Of a DNA stretch of 64,000 nt, positions 1-12,400 are shown piece after piece. Positions within the stretch are counted from its first letter, which is position 1. Every line of letters starts with the position of its first letter. The notes under the pieces were generated by a model, which worked only from the letters and a program-made list of their open reading frames with translations, did not search any database and was not told the origin of the DNA. The translations under genes were made by a program, and so were the position numbers. Source of the DNA: Orthonyx spaldingii (lineage: Eukaryota; Chordata; Aves; Passeriformes; Orthonychidae); contig VZTJ01004488.1 of the NCBI GenBank assembly GCA_013397795.1, positions 1,206,217-1,270,216 on the forward strand, written 5' to 3'.

Positions 1-520
1 AACTCTCCTAGGCTCAAAATTAACTCTGTTTTAATTATATTCCCCTCAGGCCAAACTTCTCTTCTTCTTGGGTCAATATGTGATGTAACAATCTCTTCAG
101 CAATCTGTCACTAGCCTCACATCTCTCCTATTGGTTATTATAGCTACATTCAAGATCATGGTGAAGACCACAAAAGGCTTTCATTTTAAATGCATTTCTT
201 TCTTTACAGTTTAGGACATTTCTACCCATGCTTTTGTATCTGTAGCCAAGCATCAAGGAAGACATTGGACCATCCATAAAAGCCAAGATTATTTATTTGT
301 CAATATGGACAGTGTGGGAAAATATGTGATGATGTTTTAAGCAGAATTTGGGTTCTTCATCCTCACATAAGACAGTATTTAAGATAGCATAGTTCAACTG
401 TTTCTTGACATTGTCATGCCCTCATGCCCTTGTTAAAACATAACTTAATATTAACAAAAAATTAAAGGTAGATATCCATGATGATCATTCATTTTGAGCC
501 AAGTGTTTGTTTCTGCAGGG

Positions 521-620
521 TTGTAGGTTTTTTGGGGTTTTTTTTGTTTGTTTGTTTGTTTTGTTGTTTTTTTTGTTTTGGTTTGGTTTGGTTTTTTGTT
601 TCGTTTTTGTTTTGTTTTTT
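521..620. repeat. T/G low-complexity tract, (GTTT)n-like
   Basis: About 100 bases made almost only of T and G, with runs of GTTT, GGTTT and long T blocks. It reads as a degenerate GTTT/GGTTT microsatellite on the + strand. The Lys/Asn/Gln-rich and Phe-rich open frames crossing it are products of this composition. Confidence 0.85.
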
Positions 621-1271
621 AATTTATTTATATTAGTGTTCCCCATTCTTGATGTTTGCCAAAGTATAAACGGTTTTTTGAGAAATTTCAGTAAAATACT
701 ATGATAGTTTGGAGGGGAGCTAAAAATAAGAAAATACAAATTATCCATTACTGGGGTGGCAGAAGAAAATAACAGTGACCTTTCTTGAACAGGTGTAGAG
801 TGAAGAATCACACAGTTTGAAGGATGGTATTCAGTACAGAATAACTCTCAACAATTATCTACAAATGACCTTTTCCTGACAGGCACAGATTTAGGTTTTA
901 TTTTACTTTTTGGTTTTTTGTGCCTTTTTTTTGTTGCTGTTGTAATGAGAAACAAGCTTTTGAAATTTGCAAATACCATAATGAAATGTTCTACATATTT
1001 TTCATTAAACCACGTCAGGGTGAGTATTTATAGAATACTTCCATATCCTTTCAATCAGACAGCTTGCTATAACTTCTGCATTGACCTGACCCTGAAATAT
1101 TTCACAAAAAGGTTTCACCTGTACTGGGCTTATTTTGGTATCTCCAAATCACAAACCTGAAACAGAAGGGACTTAATGTTTTATCTAGACTGTTACATTC
1201 AAAACAAGCAGTAATTTAGATTATTTTTGCAAATCTAAAATACCTTAATCCTTAAATAGTCAAAAATTTTC

Positions 1272-1287
1272 TTTTTTTTTTTTTTTT
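1272..1287. repeat. Poly-T run
   Basis: A run of about 16 T. No retroposed sequence with a matching 3' tail was recognised on the minus strand beside it. Confidence 0.8.
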
Positions 1288-1738
1288 CTTACAAGTAAAA
1301 GATTGTCTAGAATCACATCAGATTTTTGTTGAAAAACTTTTAGATCATCATTAAATGTGCTTTAAGGACAATCTTTCCCCCAGAGAGTATCCATTCCTGG
1401 AAAAAAACCAAACCAAACTATTTTTTATGGAATTTGATAACAGTGATTTTCCTCAAGGGAATCCATTTTCTACCAGAGTGCTGGAGTTTGTAACATTAAA
1501 TTCTAGAGTTACGTATAAAAATTCATACCTGTTTCTAATTTTTTATATGCCATGTGACTTCCTAAATTGCAATTTTAACAATTCTTTTCCCTTCACCCTA
1601 TTTTTCCCCACTGGAACTGTCTAAAACACCAACCAGATTAGTGCTTGTGATTCCTCTTTTCCTACTTTCTCTATTCTGTAGTACCGTCATTGGCTATTAA
1701 ACACAAGAAAATTGTCTCATATTAATTAAAGGGGTTTA

Positions 1739-1808
1739 GGTGGGTTTTAGTTTTTTAGGTGGTTTTTTTGGGTTCCTTTTTTTGTTTGTTTTGGTTTTTT
1801 TCAGATTC
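1739..1808. repeat. T/G-rich low-complexity tract
   Basis: A degenerate tract of T runs separated by GG and GTTTG units, like the one at 521-620. The 62-codon + frame beginning here is a by-product. Confidence 0.7.
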
Positions 1809-1916
1809 CCAGGTAGTTTTCAGCTGGGTTGTAATGGAGCTAAAAAGATGAAGAGCAAAGTAGAAATAATAACTTTAAAACAGACATTAATTTCTTGTCA
1901 AGATATGCCATGCATA

Positions 1917-1940
1917 AATAATGCTTAAATAAGCATTATT
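1917..1940. repeat. Perfect inverted repeat, 11-bp arms, 2-nt spacer
   Basis: Arm 1 (1917-1927) reads AATAATGCTTA and arm 2 (1930-1940) is its exact reverse complement, separated only by AA. Bases just outside the arms (1916 and 1941) do not pair. It could extrude a short cruciform or bind a dimeric AT-preferring factor. No function is visible. Confidence 0.85.
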
Positions 1941-2885
1941 GAACCTCTTTCTGTAGTTCAAAAATCACTTATTTTGCAAAAAAATCAGTTAAATATTATA
2001 ATTAACTTCTGCTGAACTTTAGTCATTAATGACTCCCTGAATTTGGCCAATTTTATCATTTTAATTTTCAGTGAGTACATTTTTTCCCATCCTTCTCACA
2101 CCAGACTTTGCTGTGTTGCCATTGCTGAGCTCCCCTTCTGCCCTCTGGACTCTTCTATCTGCAGAAACAAAAGCACAGCAGCACAGACACCTACATGAGC
2201 TGAAGCAGATGTAGTGTTCACCCATGAGCAGTATAGTTCAAAAATAAATGTAATCTATTTTGTTTAATCTAATCAGTCATTACTTTGAAGGTGCTTTCAT
2301 TCCATCCCATCTGAATTGCTCTCATATCCTTATTCCAGTCACTGTTACTTAAAATTAGAAGTTGTGCTAATTTACAGCTAATTGAGAAATCACAGATAAA
2401 ACCATTTGTTTTGCTGAAAATTGAGGTACAGTGTTTCTCTTATTGTTAGGACTTCATTTCAGAAGAGAAAACTTTTGCTCACTCAGAGCTCTGTTGGGAT
2501 GGATTCCACGGGAATTTTCCATGGAGAATAGAGGAGCTAGTGAGTGCTGAAGGTTTTTAAAAAACCCTCTCCTGGAAACACAAAAACAGTTCATCCCCTT
2601 TAAAGGGAAAGGAAGTAGGTGGAGCAAGAAACCCCCTTGTCTTAGCTGTGAGCCCCTAAGTGTTGAGGCTGCTCACAACAAAAAGAGAGGCAAACCAGAG
2701 GTGGAAAAGAGGATGAATTGAGCACTATGAGGGTGTTGCCAGCTTGTGCAAAGATGCAGCTGGAAAAGCAAGGGCACAGCCCAAACTGAAGTTGGCCAGT
2801 GAACGTTGTGCTGCTGTGGCAAGGAAAGACAACTGGCACAGTCAACATGGGCATCTCCAGCAGAGCTAAAGTCATGCAGTGCTTT

Positions 2886-3395
2886 TCAGGCCACACCTGA
2901 AATACTGTACTCGGTTTTGGTCCCCATTACAAAAAAAAAAAAAGACATGGACAGGCTGGAGAGGGTCCAGAAAAGGGCAACAAAGATGTTCAAAGGACCA
3001 GGGAGCCTGACACATGAAGAAAGGCTGGGAGGACTGGGTTTGTTCAGCCATGAGAAGAGAAGGCTTAGGGGAGACCTCATCATCATGTTCTGGTATTTCA
3101 GAGGTGGCTACAAAGAAGATGAAGACTCCTTTTTGAAAAACAAGTCACATGGAAAAGATTAGGTGTAAGGTTCCAGTTGGACAAAAGAGGAAAATTTTTC
3201 ACCATACAAACAATTAGCCACTGGAATAATCTCCACAGGCAAGTGGTGGATTCTCCAACATTGGCCAGTTTTAAGATCCAGCTGGACAGGGAGGGCGGCC
3301 ACCTTGTCTGGATCATGCTTTTGCTAGGAAAGGTTGGACCAGATGATTCTTGAGGTCCCTTTCAATCAGGTATTCTTCCTTCGATTCTATGATTT
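2886..3395 (+). mobile_element. CR1 LINE, 5'-truncated, 3' end present
   Basis: A non-LTR retrotransposon fragment covering the end of CR1 ORF2 and the 3' UTR. The open frame from about 2886 to 3162 carries the CR1 C-terminal signature in order: DMDRLERVQKRATKM, then a LFSHEKRRLRGDLI block, then a GGYKED block. The family's usual tail follows, a GGTTGGACCAGATGAT-type block near 3331, ending in TTCGATTCTATGATT near 3380-3395. A 13-base A run near 2929-2942 has expanded inside the coding part. The 5' truncation is typical of CR1. The frame is broken after 3162, so it is inactive. Confidence 0.93.
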
Positions 3396-5277
3396 ATTAT
3401 CTTCTTACACTCACAAGCAGGGCTTATAGTCTCAAAAAAAGAGAACCCAAACAAAAAACCCCAACTATTTTTATTAACCCCTCTGCTCTTCCAGTCAGCT
3501 TTACTGCAGGATCATTCACATTCTGAAGCTTGCAGTGACTCATCCTTTTCTTTCAGTTTCTAAAACTCAACCATGGAAAGGGTTTCCAAACAAAGCTACT
3601 TAGAAGAGTATTGCTGGCTACCTTAAAACAGCCACAAATAAAGCAGCTGAAAAAGCTGCAGTGATAAACGATGCAAATTATACCTTACTACTAGAAGAAA
3701 AATGCCAGAAAATGAGAGCTAAATCCTTTCCCCCCACTCTTCACCTACCAAGCATACAAAGAAGGAACAAGATGCCTAACAACAATACCCATTTTATGCA
3801 GTGAAATTTTGTTCTCACTCCCACCTAACTGGTAATTTCAAGAAAGAGGGAAAATTGGAAGGATTATCCAGTTCACAGAACAGTATATCCAACAAATGAA
3901 ACACCAAAAGATACATTTGATGGTAACAGATCACACTGTAAAAATTGCAATATACCACTGCTCAGTGATTTTTGACCTAAAGCATCATTAATCATTCATG
4001 AACCTGTGCACAGCTAAAGGGAATAACACAGTCTATAATCTTCAGGAAGTGCATGGGGGAAAAATCTCCTTTTTTCATTGGAATAAATCAAAATGTCTTT
4101 AATTCACATGTTACTCGTGTCCTGCAGCTCTTTTCCAGTAGGAGAGACAATGAATGTTGGAACAGGGTGTCTGCTACTAGATTTCAGAGACCCCTTCACA
4201 TCATTTCAAACTCTGCTATTGACCTGTGTCATGTCAGATACACAACTTTAACACAGCTTGTTTTTCCCATGGGTAAATGAAGAATAATAACTGTGGTTTG
4301 TTCACTGCTGTATTTACAAGGTTTATTTAAAGCACTACTCAGACCTGTAGTCTTACACCCTGTGCACCATAGATCTTTCATTTTCAACCTGTTGTTTTTT
4401 GTTCTCAGCCCCATACTTTGTTTTTGACTAACATGGCTTTTTCATAAATGTCTTAATCTGGAGACACTATGAAGTGAAAAACCTACCTTTTATATCAATT
4501 ATTTGCTCCAGTGGCTCTAAACATTCTCACATTGTGTCTAAGTGTATCTGTTTTCAGCAATTAGCTATCATCTGTCTTTTTCCATATGACTGCATGTCCA
4601 TGAGGTTAGTAATTATCCACATTTTTCTGCCTAATTTTGCACTTATGATGAGAGCTGCAGGAGAGCTGAGGCACTTTGGTCATTCGTATACTCAATGCAA
4701 CACTCAAATGAACTTAGCTGTATGAGACTTTGGGCTCCATCTGTACACGCAGCTGGTTTTCTGGCCAGGAGTAACACAAACTACTGAACTCTCTTTCCTA
4801 CCTGCTCAAAGTAGAGTAGCTTCTCTGTATTTCCTATTGGAGTTATGCCTGGCTAATGCTAACCTAAATTAGGTCATGCTTGTAAGAGTGGTCTTTGGCC
4901 TGAGACAAAGCCAGAACAATTATTCATTCCAGAGTGCTGCTGGCCAGTCAGCAAAACCATACCTGCTGCTGCTCAGCTTGTTACCCCACATGTATCCTTC
5001 TTTTCTATGAATAACATTTTTAAGTGCTTGCATGAACAGTGGCCGGTGTCCTGGGCTTTATCATCTCCATCACATTCAAGTCTCAACACTGACTAATAGG
5101 GTTGCTGAAGATATGTGTAAACCCTCTCAGTTAGTCATCCTGGCACAGGAACCAGATATTTACATGTCTAACAGCGCTGTAGCATATAATCATGAAAGGC
5201 TTACCTGGAGAGCAGAATTATCTGTGTGAGTACTGAATATGGTTTGTACAAAAACAAAAATTAGCCTCATATTACAT

Positions 5278-5301
5278 AAAAAAAAAAAAAAATTAAAAAA
5301 A
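5278..5301. repeat. A-rich run
   Basis: About 24 bases of nearly pure A, interrupted by TT. No retroposed body was recognised upstream of it on the + strand. Confidence 0.75.
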
Positions 5302-6225
5302 GGTGTGTGTTTTCTCTTTCTCACATACACAATACACATATTTACACATGCAAAAGGGCAAATCCTGTTCATATCTCAGGGCTGCAGACATCATAGGCTT
5401 AGGGTATTACTATATGGAGTGAATGGATGCCATATACTCTAATAGGAGATGAAAATAGCCCCTTTGAAAATTTCTGGAAGATGAAACAATATGTACAGGG
5501 ATACCTTAAATCAATCTGGAAATGTTTCACAGAGTTTGGCTTCCCTGCTCCCTTGAAACAATATCATATGTGTCAACTATTCCAATCAGAAATAAAAATC
5601 TGGTTTATGCTACTAGATTGTTAAATAAACCCAGACACCTGCTTGCCAGTTATAAAAGTGTACTCCTGTTGTGATGATATCCATCTGTAGTATAGGCCAC
5701 ATTGCAGTTGTGCTACTTAGAAAAATTCCACTTCATGGTTTGTAAAGTATTCCTGTTAGGTGCACCTCATGCTTGCTTTGGGTTTTTTTGGTTTTCTTTT
5801 TGTTTTCTCCTTCATGCAGGTTCAGGAGCTTTTCTTTTTATATTGACAAATTATCTTCAAGCTAATTTATATCAAGTGCATGGTAAACACTAGTTATGAA
5901 AAAATGGTGTAAAACCTTCTCAGGTCCTATTCACATGAGTTTATATCCCAATTCCTTTACATAAAGCTTCAGGAGAAATGCAGAGGGGTAGAAAGGAGTG
6001 TTTATGTACTGGTTTTGGCTGCAATAGATTTCGTTTCCCTCATGGTATCCTGTACTGTGCTATGTTTTGGATTAATGGTTAAAATAGTTAAAAGCTAAAT
6101 GGGTGAAGGCAATAGAGACCAGAGTGGGCTAGTGGTAGCATTGCCTGGATGGGAATGACAAGAGGTGTAGGATTGTATCTGTGGTAGGGAGAAATTGCTT
6201 TGATTTCTGCATTTTGTTCTTTCAG

Positions 6226-6326
6226 ACCAGCCTGGTGGGCGAATGGCACCCAGTGGTGACGATCTGCTCAGAGACAACAGCAGTCAGAGCAGTAGAAGCA
6301 GGTCACACAGTGACAGGCGTGACTAG
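6226..6326 (+). CDS. Candidate terminal coding exon (Ser/Arg-rich tail), weak
   Basis: A good splice-acceptor context (TTTTGTTCTTTCAG, 6212-6225) precedes an open frame of 32 codons ending in TAG at 6324-6326, read with CAG at 6228 as the first whole codon. The peptide is hydrophilic, with 8 Ser, 6 Arg and 5 Asp, and ends in an RS-dipeptide-like tail (SSRSRSHSDRRD). An AATAAA lies at 6831-6836, about 500 bases after the stop. The composition is unlike the Phe/Leu/Ile-rich chance frames around it. I do not recognise the protein and see no upstream exon in the window. A 32-codon open frame is easily reached by chance, so this is only a candidate; the competing frame 6181-6447 looks random. Confidence 0.2.
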
Positions 6327-8577
6327 GTGGGCCATGGAGTGGAGCGAGGTCATTAAAAGTTTCTATATGTCACTGGAGCCTCAGGTGGGGAGGAAAGGTG
6401 GGAAAGGTATGAAGAAAAGTGAGGAAACAGTTCAAGGTGCAAACTGAAGGTGGGATTGTAAAAGGTAAATATTTGAGAGACTAGCATATATTGTGATTGA
6501 CCTATTTGCACTGCATTTAAATCTCTTACTGCCCAAAAATATACCTCTTTTTGGGAGATGCTTTGCAAAATAAGACAACTAGATTTTAAAGCATGTAGTT
6601 GAGATAGGTTCAAGCCCTTTTTTTTCTCAATCTGCTGCTTAAACTCTTGAGGCACATGTGCTTCCCAAGAACGAATTGTGTAAGCTTAAGAGATGGTGTT
6701 TTTTAAAGAATGCCCTGAATGACATGTTGGATGGAAACACTGACCAAGGTCCTGCACAGAAGCAACAAAGCAAGCCCAATAAGTGTCTGCTTACCCACTT
6801 TTCCTACTCTACTGCATACATCTATGTCAAAATAAAATTGCAATGGATTTTACTACAGTCCATCCAGAGAGCAAAAACATTTCTCTGAGAGTGATAACCA
6901 AGTGAAAATGTTTGCTTTTAGTGCTAATGTTGCACTTTTCGTTTTTTAAAAAAAAGATAATAGTAAAATCAGACTATTTTTACTTTTCAGTAGATGTCAA
7001 TGTTTGCAGCTTTCATCATCCTTTTTCCTAATTCTTCCCTTAACTATATTCTTTTGAGGATGATAATTTGCATGTGCTGTTTCGAGGGATTAAGCTGTAA
7101 ATCTTAATCTCACCTAGTTGCTTTGTGAAATATCAAAGTACTGTCAAAATCATGCTAGCTCATGTCAAAACTCAAAGATTAAGTACTGAGTAGCCATAAT
7201 AAATAAACCATGATGAAGCCACATAGTTTCTAGGTGTATACATCTACTGCATATCTAATTCTATTCACAAATTACTTATGGCAGAACTGAAATCTGCTTG
7301 TCACATTTCAACAGGCAGAAAATGGGACCAAATCGGCCTACTAAGTTATTAAGTGACAATACTTCATTTAGACTAATTAATGATGTAGTATTTCATGTGA
7401 GATAAGAAATCTATAACTATATATGGTAGATGTTTTTGTATGTTTCCCTATTCCAAGCAGTGTTGCCATCATGCAACACAACTGAAAAATATGGATTTTC
7501 ACAATCAGTTGTATCCACAGTAGAATAAAACTTCAATGCAATAAAGTTAAATAAGACAAATTCAAATCTCTGTGATCCAAAGAGGATTGTCAGTGTACTA
7601 ACACTCAATAATTGCAATGCTGGAAACTTATCTGTATTCCTGTAGTCCTGAAATGAACCATTCATAAGCGTCTGCATTTTCTGCCTGATGAGTGGGGAGC
7701 TAGACACCTGAAACAGGAATGCACAGTAGTTACTATAATGAGTTATGGTAGGTAGCCATTAGGAACTATTGAAGAAAGCAGTATGAGACAATCTAAAATC
7801 GGTTCCCACTAGTCCCAGGCTGAACACCTATGAGAAAGTGGGTCAGAATGTGAAATCACACCAGCAGGTTCACACGTTAAAAGGTACAGCTAAAGGAAGA
7901 GCCTGTGGAGGTGTCTTTGTCTAAAAGCAGCAAGAGTTAGGCATTGCACCCTCCCTTCCTCCACCCTCCCACAAGCTGCACTTTCTGTTGTTCACCTACA
8001 GTGTTAAAGTTCAGTGAGAGGGTTCTAGAGATTATTCTTCTGTGTTGTTAGAAGGCATCTTTTGCATTGTATTTAAGACTGTTTTCTACTAGATTTCAGT
8101 ACTTTAAAAATTGAACACAGAAATATTCAGATCTCATACTCATGCTGTGTTTCTTGATGAGGTGAATATTGCCATTGAAACACAGTTTATAAAAGACTAG
8201 TTTTATGAGCATGGATTTGCAACATCTGGCTTTAAAATTTGGAGTTATCTATAGTTGCCATGATAATTACGTTTAAAGTCTTCATAAAAGGCAATGACCT
8301 GTAATAAAGACCAGTTATTTGTTAAAACAAAAGAAAATTTAAATTTCATGGTTAACTTCTAAAAGTTATGGAGATTTCAGACTAACCTTGGAAGGACAGA
8401 ACTGTTATGATGCGTTATTTAGAAATTGTAAAGTGGACTGGAGCAAGCAAACAGTACAGAGGAAGTAACACTGAGAACAGACTGTGTGATCTAATTTGCC
8501 TTTTTCATCTTTCATAGGTTTTTTCTTGGGTCAATGCCAAATGCAAAACACTATCACAATATTCTATCACAACTGTA

Positions 8578-8945
8578 GTACGTGTACAGCTCTGGAGCCT
8601 CCAACACAAGAATGACATGGACCTCCTGAAGCAAGTCCAGAGGAGGCCATGAAGATGCTCAGAGGGCTGGAACACCTATCCCATGGAGACAGGCTGAGGG
8701 AGTTTGGGTTGTTCGGCCTGGAGAAAAGAAAGCTCCAGGGTGACTTTAGAGCACCTTCCCGTGCCTAAAGGGGGCCTGAAAGAGAACTGGAGAGGAACTT
8801 TTCACAAGGGCGTGGAGTGATTGAACAGGCGCAATGGCGTTAAAATGAAAGAGGGGAGATTTAGATTAGATTTTAGGAAGAAAATCTCCACTGTGAGGCT
8901 GGTGATACACTGGTTCAGGCTGCCCAGAAAAATTGTGGCACTGAT
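8578..8945 (+). mobile_element. CR1 LINE fragment, truncated at both ends
   Basis: The sequence follows the CR1 ORF2 C-terminus and start of the 3' UTR: a block equal to CAGCTCTGGGGCC near 8586, then ATGACATGGACCTCCTGAAG, a GCATGAAGATG-type block, TTGTTCGGCCTGGAGAA near 8708, and the region around GGAAGAAAATCTCC. The match fades after about 8945 (GCCCAGAAAAATTGTGG), so the CR1 3' tail with its octamer repeats is missing. The reading frame is broken by small deletions. A solo LTR begins 120 bases downstream; the lost tail is not explained by that insertion, because the LTR has its own intact target duplication. Confidence 0.9.
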
Positions 8946-9059
8946 CCTACACCACAGATAGGGTCAGACAGTGCGTATGGAAGAAGATAGGAGGAATATG
9001 TTCACAGTCCTCAATATTTATAGCAACTTTTTTGTCCTTCCTCCCTGCTCCTAGCTCCC

Positions 9060-9065
9060 TTGGAC
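9060..9065. repeat. Target-site duplication, left copy (TTGGAC)
   Basis: TTGGAC lies immediately before the TG end of the solo LTR and is repeated exactly at 9395-9400 after its CA end. Six bases is the duplication size typical of class II (beta/alpharetrovirus-like) endogenous retroviruses. Confidence 0.9.
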
Positions 9066-9394
9066 TGTTGCTCTCCTGTTTCCTCAGTGGGCTCCTAGCC
9101 GGTAAAGACAGACGTACAAGTTGTGTTTATCAGAGTCCTTTTATTCTTCCCTCAGCAAGGAAGAGCCGGATCACGAGATGAGTAGTGGAAACGTGGCCAG
9201 ATCCCTCCCCCCTCTCGCCTCCCTCTTTTATCCCTCTCCTCCTGGTGGGTAGGGCGAGAGCCCAGCTAATAGACAAATGACGAGCCCGTGACATGTGGCC
9301 AGTCCTGGGTGAACAGGGGAGGGATAAGTGGAATGCAGAGCAGTGAGTGGCCAGGCCAGGCCAGGATGTTCCTGGTGGCCAGCACACTACCACA
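9066..9394 (-). mobile_element. Solo LTR of a class II-like endogenous retrovirus
   Basis: A 329-bp element reading, on the minus strand, from TGTGGTAGTGTGCTGG (9394) to GGAGAGCAACA (9066), i.e. TGT...ACA ends. It is flanked by a perfect 6-bp duplication (TTGGAC). Read on the minus strand it has a TATA-like GGATAAAAGAGG (about 9222-9234), then an AATAAA (about 9140-9145) followed by a downstream stretch to the end, as expected for U3-R-U5. No gag, pro, pol or env sequence adjoins it, so it is a solo LTR left by recombination between two LTRs. It belongs to the same family as the LTR at 16442-16856: they share CCCTCCCCTGTT, ACCCAGGA, GGCCA-ATGTCAC and the TGAGGGAA...GATAAA blocks. The short minus-strand frame across it (9130-9393) is a by-product. 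Confidence 0.9.
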
Positions 9395-9400
9395 TTGGAC
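9395..9400. repeat. Target-site duplication, right copy (TTGGAC)
   Basis: Exact copy of the hexamer at 9060-9065, immediately outside the LTR. Confidence 0.9.
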
Positions 9401-12400
9401 TCCCCTTGTTCTTTCCTGTCACCCCCTCTCTAACTCAAAGCTGTGACCACTGTTCAATTTCACACTTAGTTCTCAGCACGAGACTAACATTTTCTGGCTG
9501 AGAATCAAGTTAGTGCATTTTCGCTGAGGATGTAAAATGAAATAACAATCCTACCCCTTTGGATGTCAGCATCTCAGCTAATTGTAATTACTACTTTCAT
9601 TACCCACAAAATGTTCCTCTTTCCAGATAAAAATACATAGTGTAGTCTGAAGCTGTTCTGTATACAGATCTTTGACAGCATTTTAAAAAATATCCACAGC
9701 AGAAAAAAACCAACTTTTGAGTTCTTTGTAAAAGTTCTCCAGTAGCTTATTTATTCCCTAAGTAGTTGTCCTCCAGCATGTTTTCACACTACTCTGTGTT
9801 CCTGGGAAAAAAAAATAATTTCTGTATATTATACTGTTGTAATTACCAGACGTGTTAAGAGGTAGAACAGTGAAAACTCTGTGTCTAATCTAGTCTATTC
9901 AAATATGAATAATGTCAAGCTGAGGAATGTTCACTTTAATAATCTCGCCAGCCAAATCTCTTTCCCAGTACTGCCATCGCTTTTTGCTCCTAAAATAAAT
10001 AAACAAATTTAATAAAACAGTTTAAATAAAACAAATGCAGTATTCCAATTTCTCTTCAAAGGTGAACAAACACACTCAGTGTGTTCCAGCTGATATTCCT
10101 CCCTTGGTTATAAAACAGCTGCCATCTTTTCATTGAGAAATGTCCCATTAATTAAAAATGAGCATCACTCTGCTGCATTCTGTAGACATATCTATATTGC
10201 CTAAACCTGTTCTCTGCACCACTAGCACAAATTTAATGTACCACAAGATCTACAGAGCATCCTTCTTGCAACTCATCAACATGATGTAGTCAAAAAATGT
10301 TAGGTTTGAGAAAAAAACAAGGTAATAAAACTGGTGTATAGTGATAAAAAAAGGACAACATTTCAAAGCAAGCTACAAAAGAGAAAGTCAAATCAGCAGC
10401 TGCACCTCACTGGTGATGAGCCCAAGTAAAGCACATCTGCTAGTTGCTGATCCCATTTTGGCAGGCTTAATGTAAAGCCCTCATTTGGTAATTTTTAAAT
10501 ATAACTAAAGCTGTCAGCCTAAAAGATAATTAAATTACTGACATTGTTTTTCACCGCTGTTTTGTTTTGGAGAAAAGAGCATAGTGGTGTTCAGGGGTTT
10601 GCCTTTTTTCTTTTCTTTTCTCTGAAAGAGCAGGAAAAATATGCTCCTGTTTGCTAATTCATCACTCATGCAATCAGTCAGCTGAGCATTAGGGGACTGT
10701 TTAAGGCATTCTCTACTATCCAGCAGGAAGGATTAAACAATTTGGCAGACTGGACTCAAACAGGAAAGTAAAGGAAGACTGTAACAGCCCCACCTCTGCA
10801 TGAAACAGTGGCATCAATATTTGGAATAAAGGTTTGTTCACGTTCTTAGCTGCAGTAGTTCTCTTTTAACTGGTACAGAAGCCACACTTTATAGTGGATT
10901 TTCTGGTTAGATATGTTTCCATATGAAAATGTGAGTCACCCCGAGCTTCCCAGGAGTAACTCCCCTCCTGCATTCATGATGTTGTAGAGTGTGAGATTAC
11001 CATTCCTCCAAGGCATTATATGAGAAAACACCTACTCAGGGGACCCTGAGAGTAGTGGGCAGTTATCCTGAGATCCACAGGTGTGGATCAACTCTACCTG
11101 CTCCTTGCTTAACAAGAAGACTGAATCTTGCCCTGACAAGCTTTCTCAGGCAGGTGGACATCCGGCCCACCCCACCTCCAGGGAGTCACTGAGTGTTCTG
11201 AATTCAGTGTGGAAATGCACATTTTCCAGGCACTCAACAGGAAGCCACGTAAGGATACACTCATGCTATCTGATATAGCAGATACCTAGACATTTTAACG
11301 AGGATAGTTCTTAAAGCCAAAGAGTTATGGGCAATTTAGATTGCCTACTATTTAATACCACCTGACATTTAAAGTAATTGAAGAGGAGTCATGACATCTA
11401 ACTTATCAAATGTGGATATGTTACATAAATTGAACCATGCCTGGGAATGTTCCTGAGCTCCAGCACACTATTATTTATACTTACAAACAGACAGAAGTGT
11501 ACCTGGCATGATTGCAGCCTATATCCACTAGCACTCTCTTTCCAGACTACTCCCAGAGTCTAGCATGGGGCAGACAAAATTCCCAAAACTCCCAATACGT
11601 AGCCACATATGCAGGTTGTGCCAAACCTGGTTTGATGTTTAAGAGCATAGAAAATGCTGAAGGGGCCAGATCATGCCAGCTGATCTCAGGGCCAAGAGCA
11701 GGCCACCCACTACTTAATTTACTACCATAGATATACCTCATTAACAGTCTGCCCAATTTAAACATAGTTTTTTACACTGTGTGTAAAAAACACAGAGGGA
11801 TATATGCCTAAAAGGCAGCCAGAATATCTCACCACAGTTATAACACCAAATTTATAGCAGGCAGCCTCAACACCACTCCTAGTGCTATCCAGATGCACAG
11901 ACCACCACGCCCCACAGGCATAGAAGGAGATGCTGAAATACAAGGTAGGCTGGTATTGTTAATGCTACAACCAGGTCTTTACAAGTTGTGAAAAGCGCGT
12001 GTTTAAATCACCTGGCCATTAAAATCAGCTGCATGCCTCCCTCAGATATTTTCCAAAGAATTTATTTTGCAAGTTTCAGGGAAAACAAACCAAAACAAGC
12101 ACCAAACTCCAAACCATAAAAAAAAAAAGGTCCTTAATTTGATATTTAAGATTAGACTGAAAAGTTTTTTATGAACAGAACTTTTATATACATATATAAA
12201 AATAAATGTAATTTATATATTTATTAATTTATATTCATGTTTCTGAAAACATCTGTGTCTTTTTGTTTGTAAAGAAGCATAATCACAAACAAAAATAGTT
12301 TTTCAGGTGATACTAATTTTTTAAACACTTTTAGCTGGAATATTGGATCACAGATTTTATTTGCATTGCCAGTTGCAGTAACCCATCTTGGATTACTCAT

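Larger units (their letters stand above)
1..2885. other. Gene-free AT-rich stretch
   Basis: No gene or transposon was recognised here. The short open frames on both strands are interrupted, low in complexity or Phe/Leu/Lys-rich, as expected from T-rich DNA. The stretch holds the T/G-rich tracts near 521-620 and 1739-1803, a poly-T run near 1272-1287 and the palindrome at 1917-1940, which are listed separately. The last 230 bases (about 2650-2885) are less AT-rich and directly abut the CR1 that follows, but I could not assign them to CR1. Confidence 0.6.
3396..8577. other. Long stretch with no recognised gene or transposon
   Basis: No repeat family was recognised. It contains a poly-A/A-rich run near 5278-5301 and T-rich pieces near 5780-5810. 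The only coding candidate is the weak terminal exon at 6226-6326. Other open frames here (for example 4053-4280 and 6353-6655 minus) show no domain, repeat or family resemblance and are treated as chance. Confidence 0.5.

Noticed and set aside
2642..3316. Minus-strand frames across the CR1 at 2886-3395
   Set aside because: They are antisense to the CR1 coding end, whose + frame gives the true LINE motifs.
12186..12236. TATA-rich stretch as a promoter
   Set aside because: It is a long AT-rich tract with no start-site context or following coding frame.
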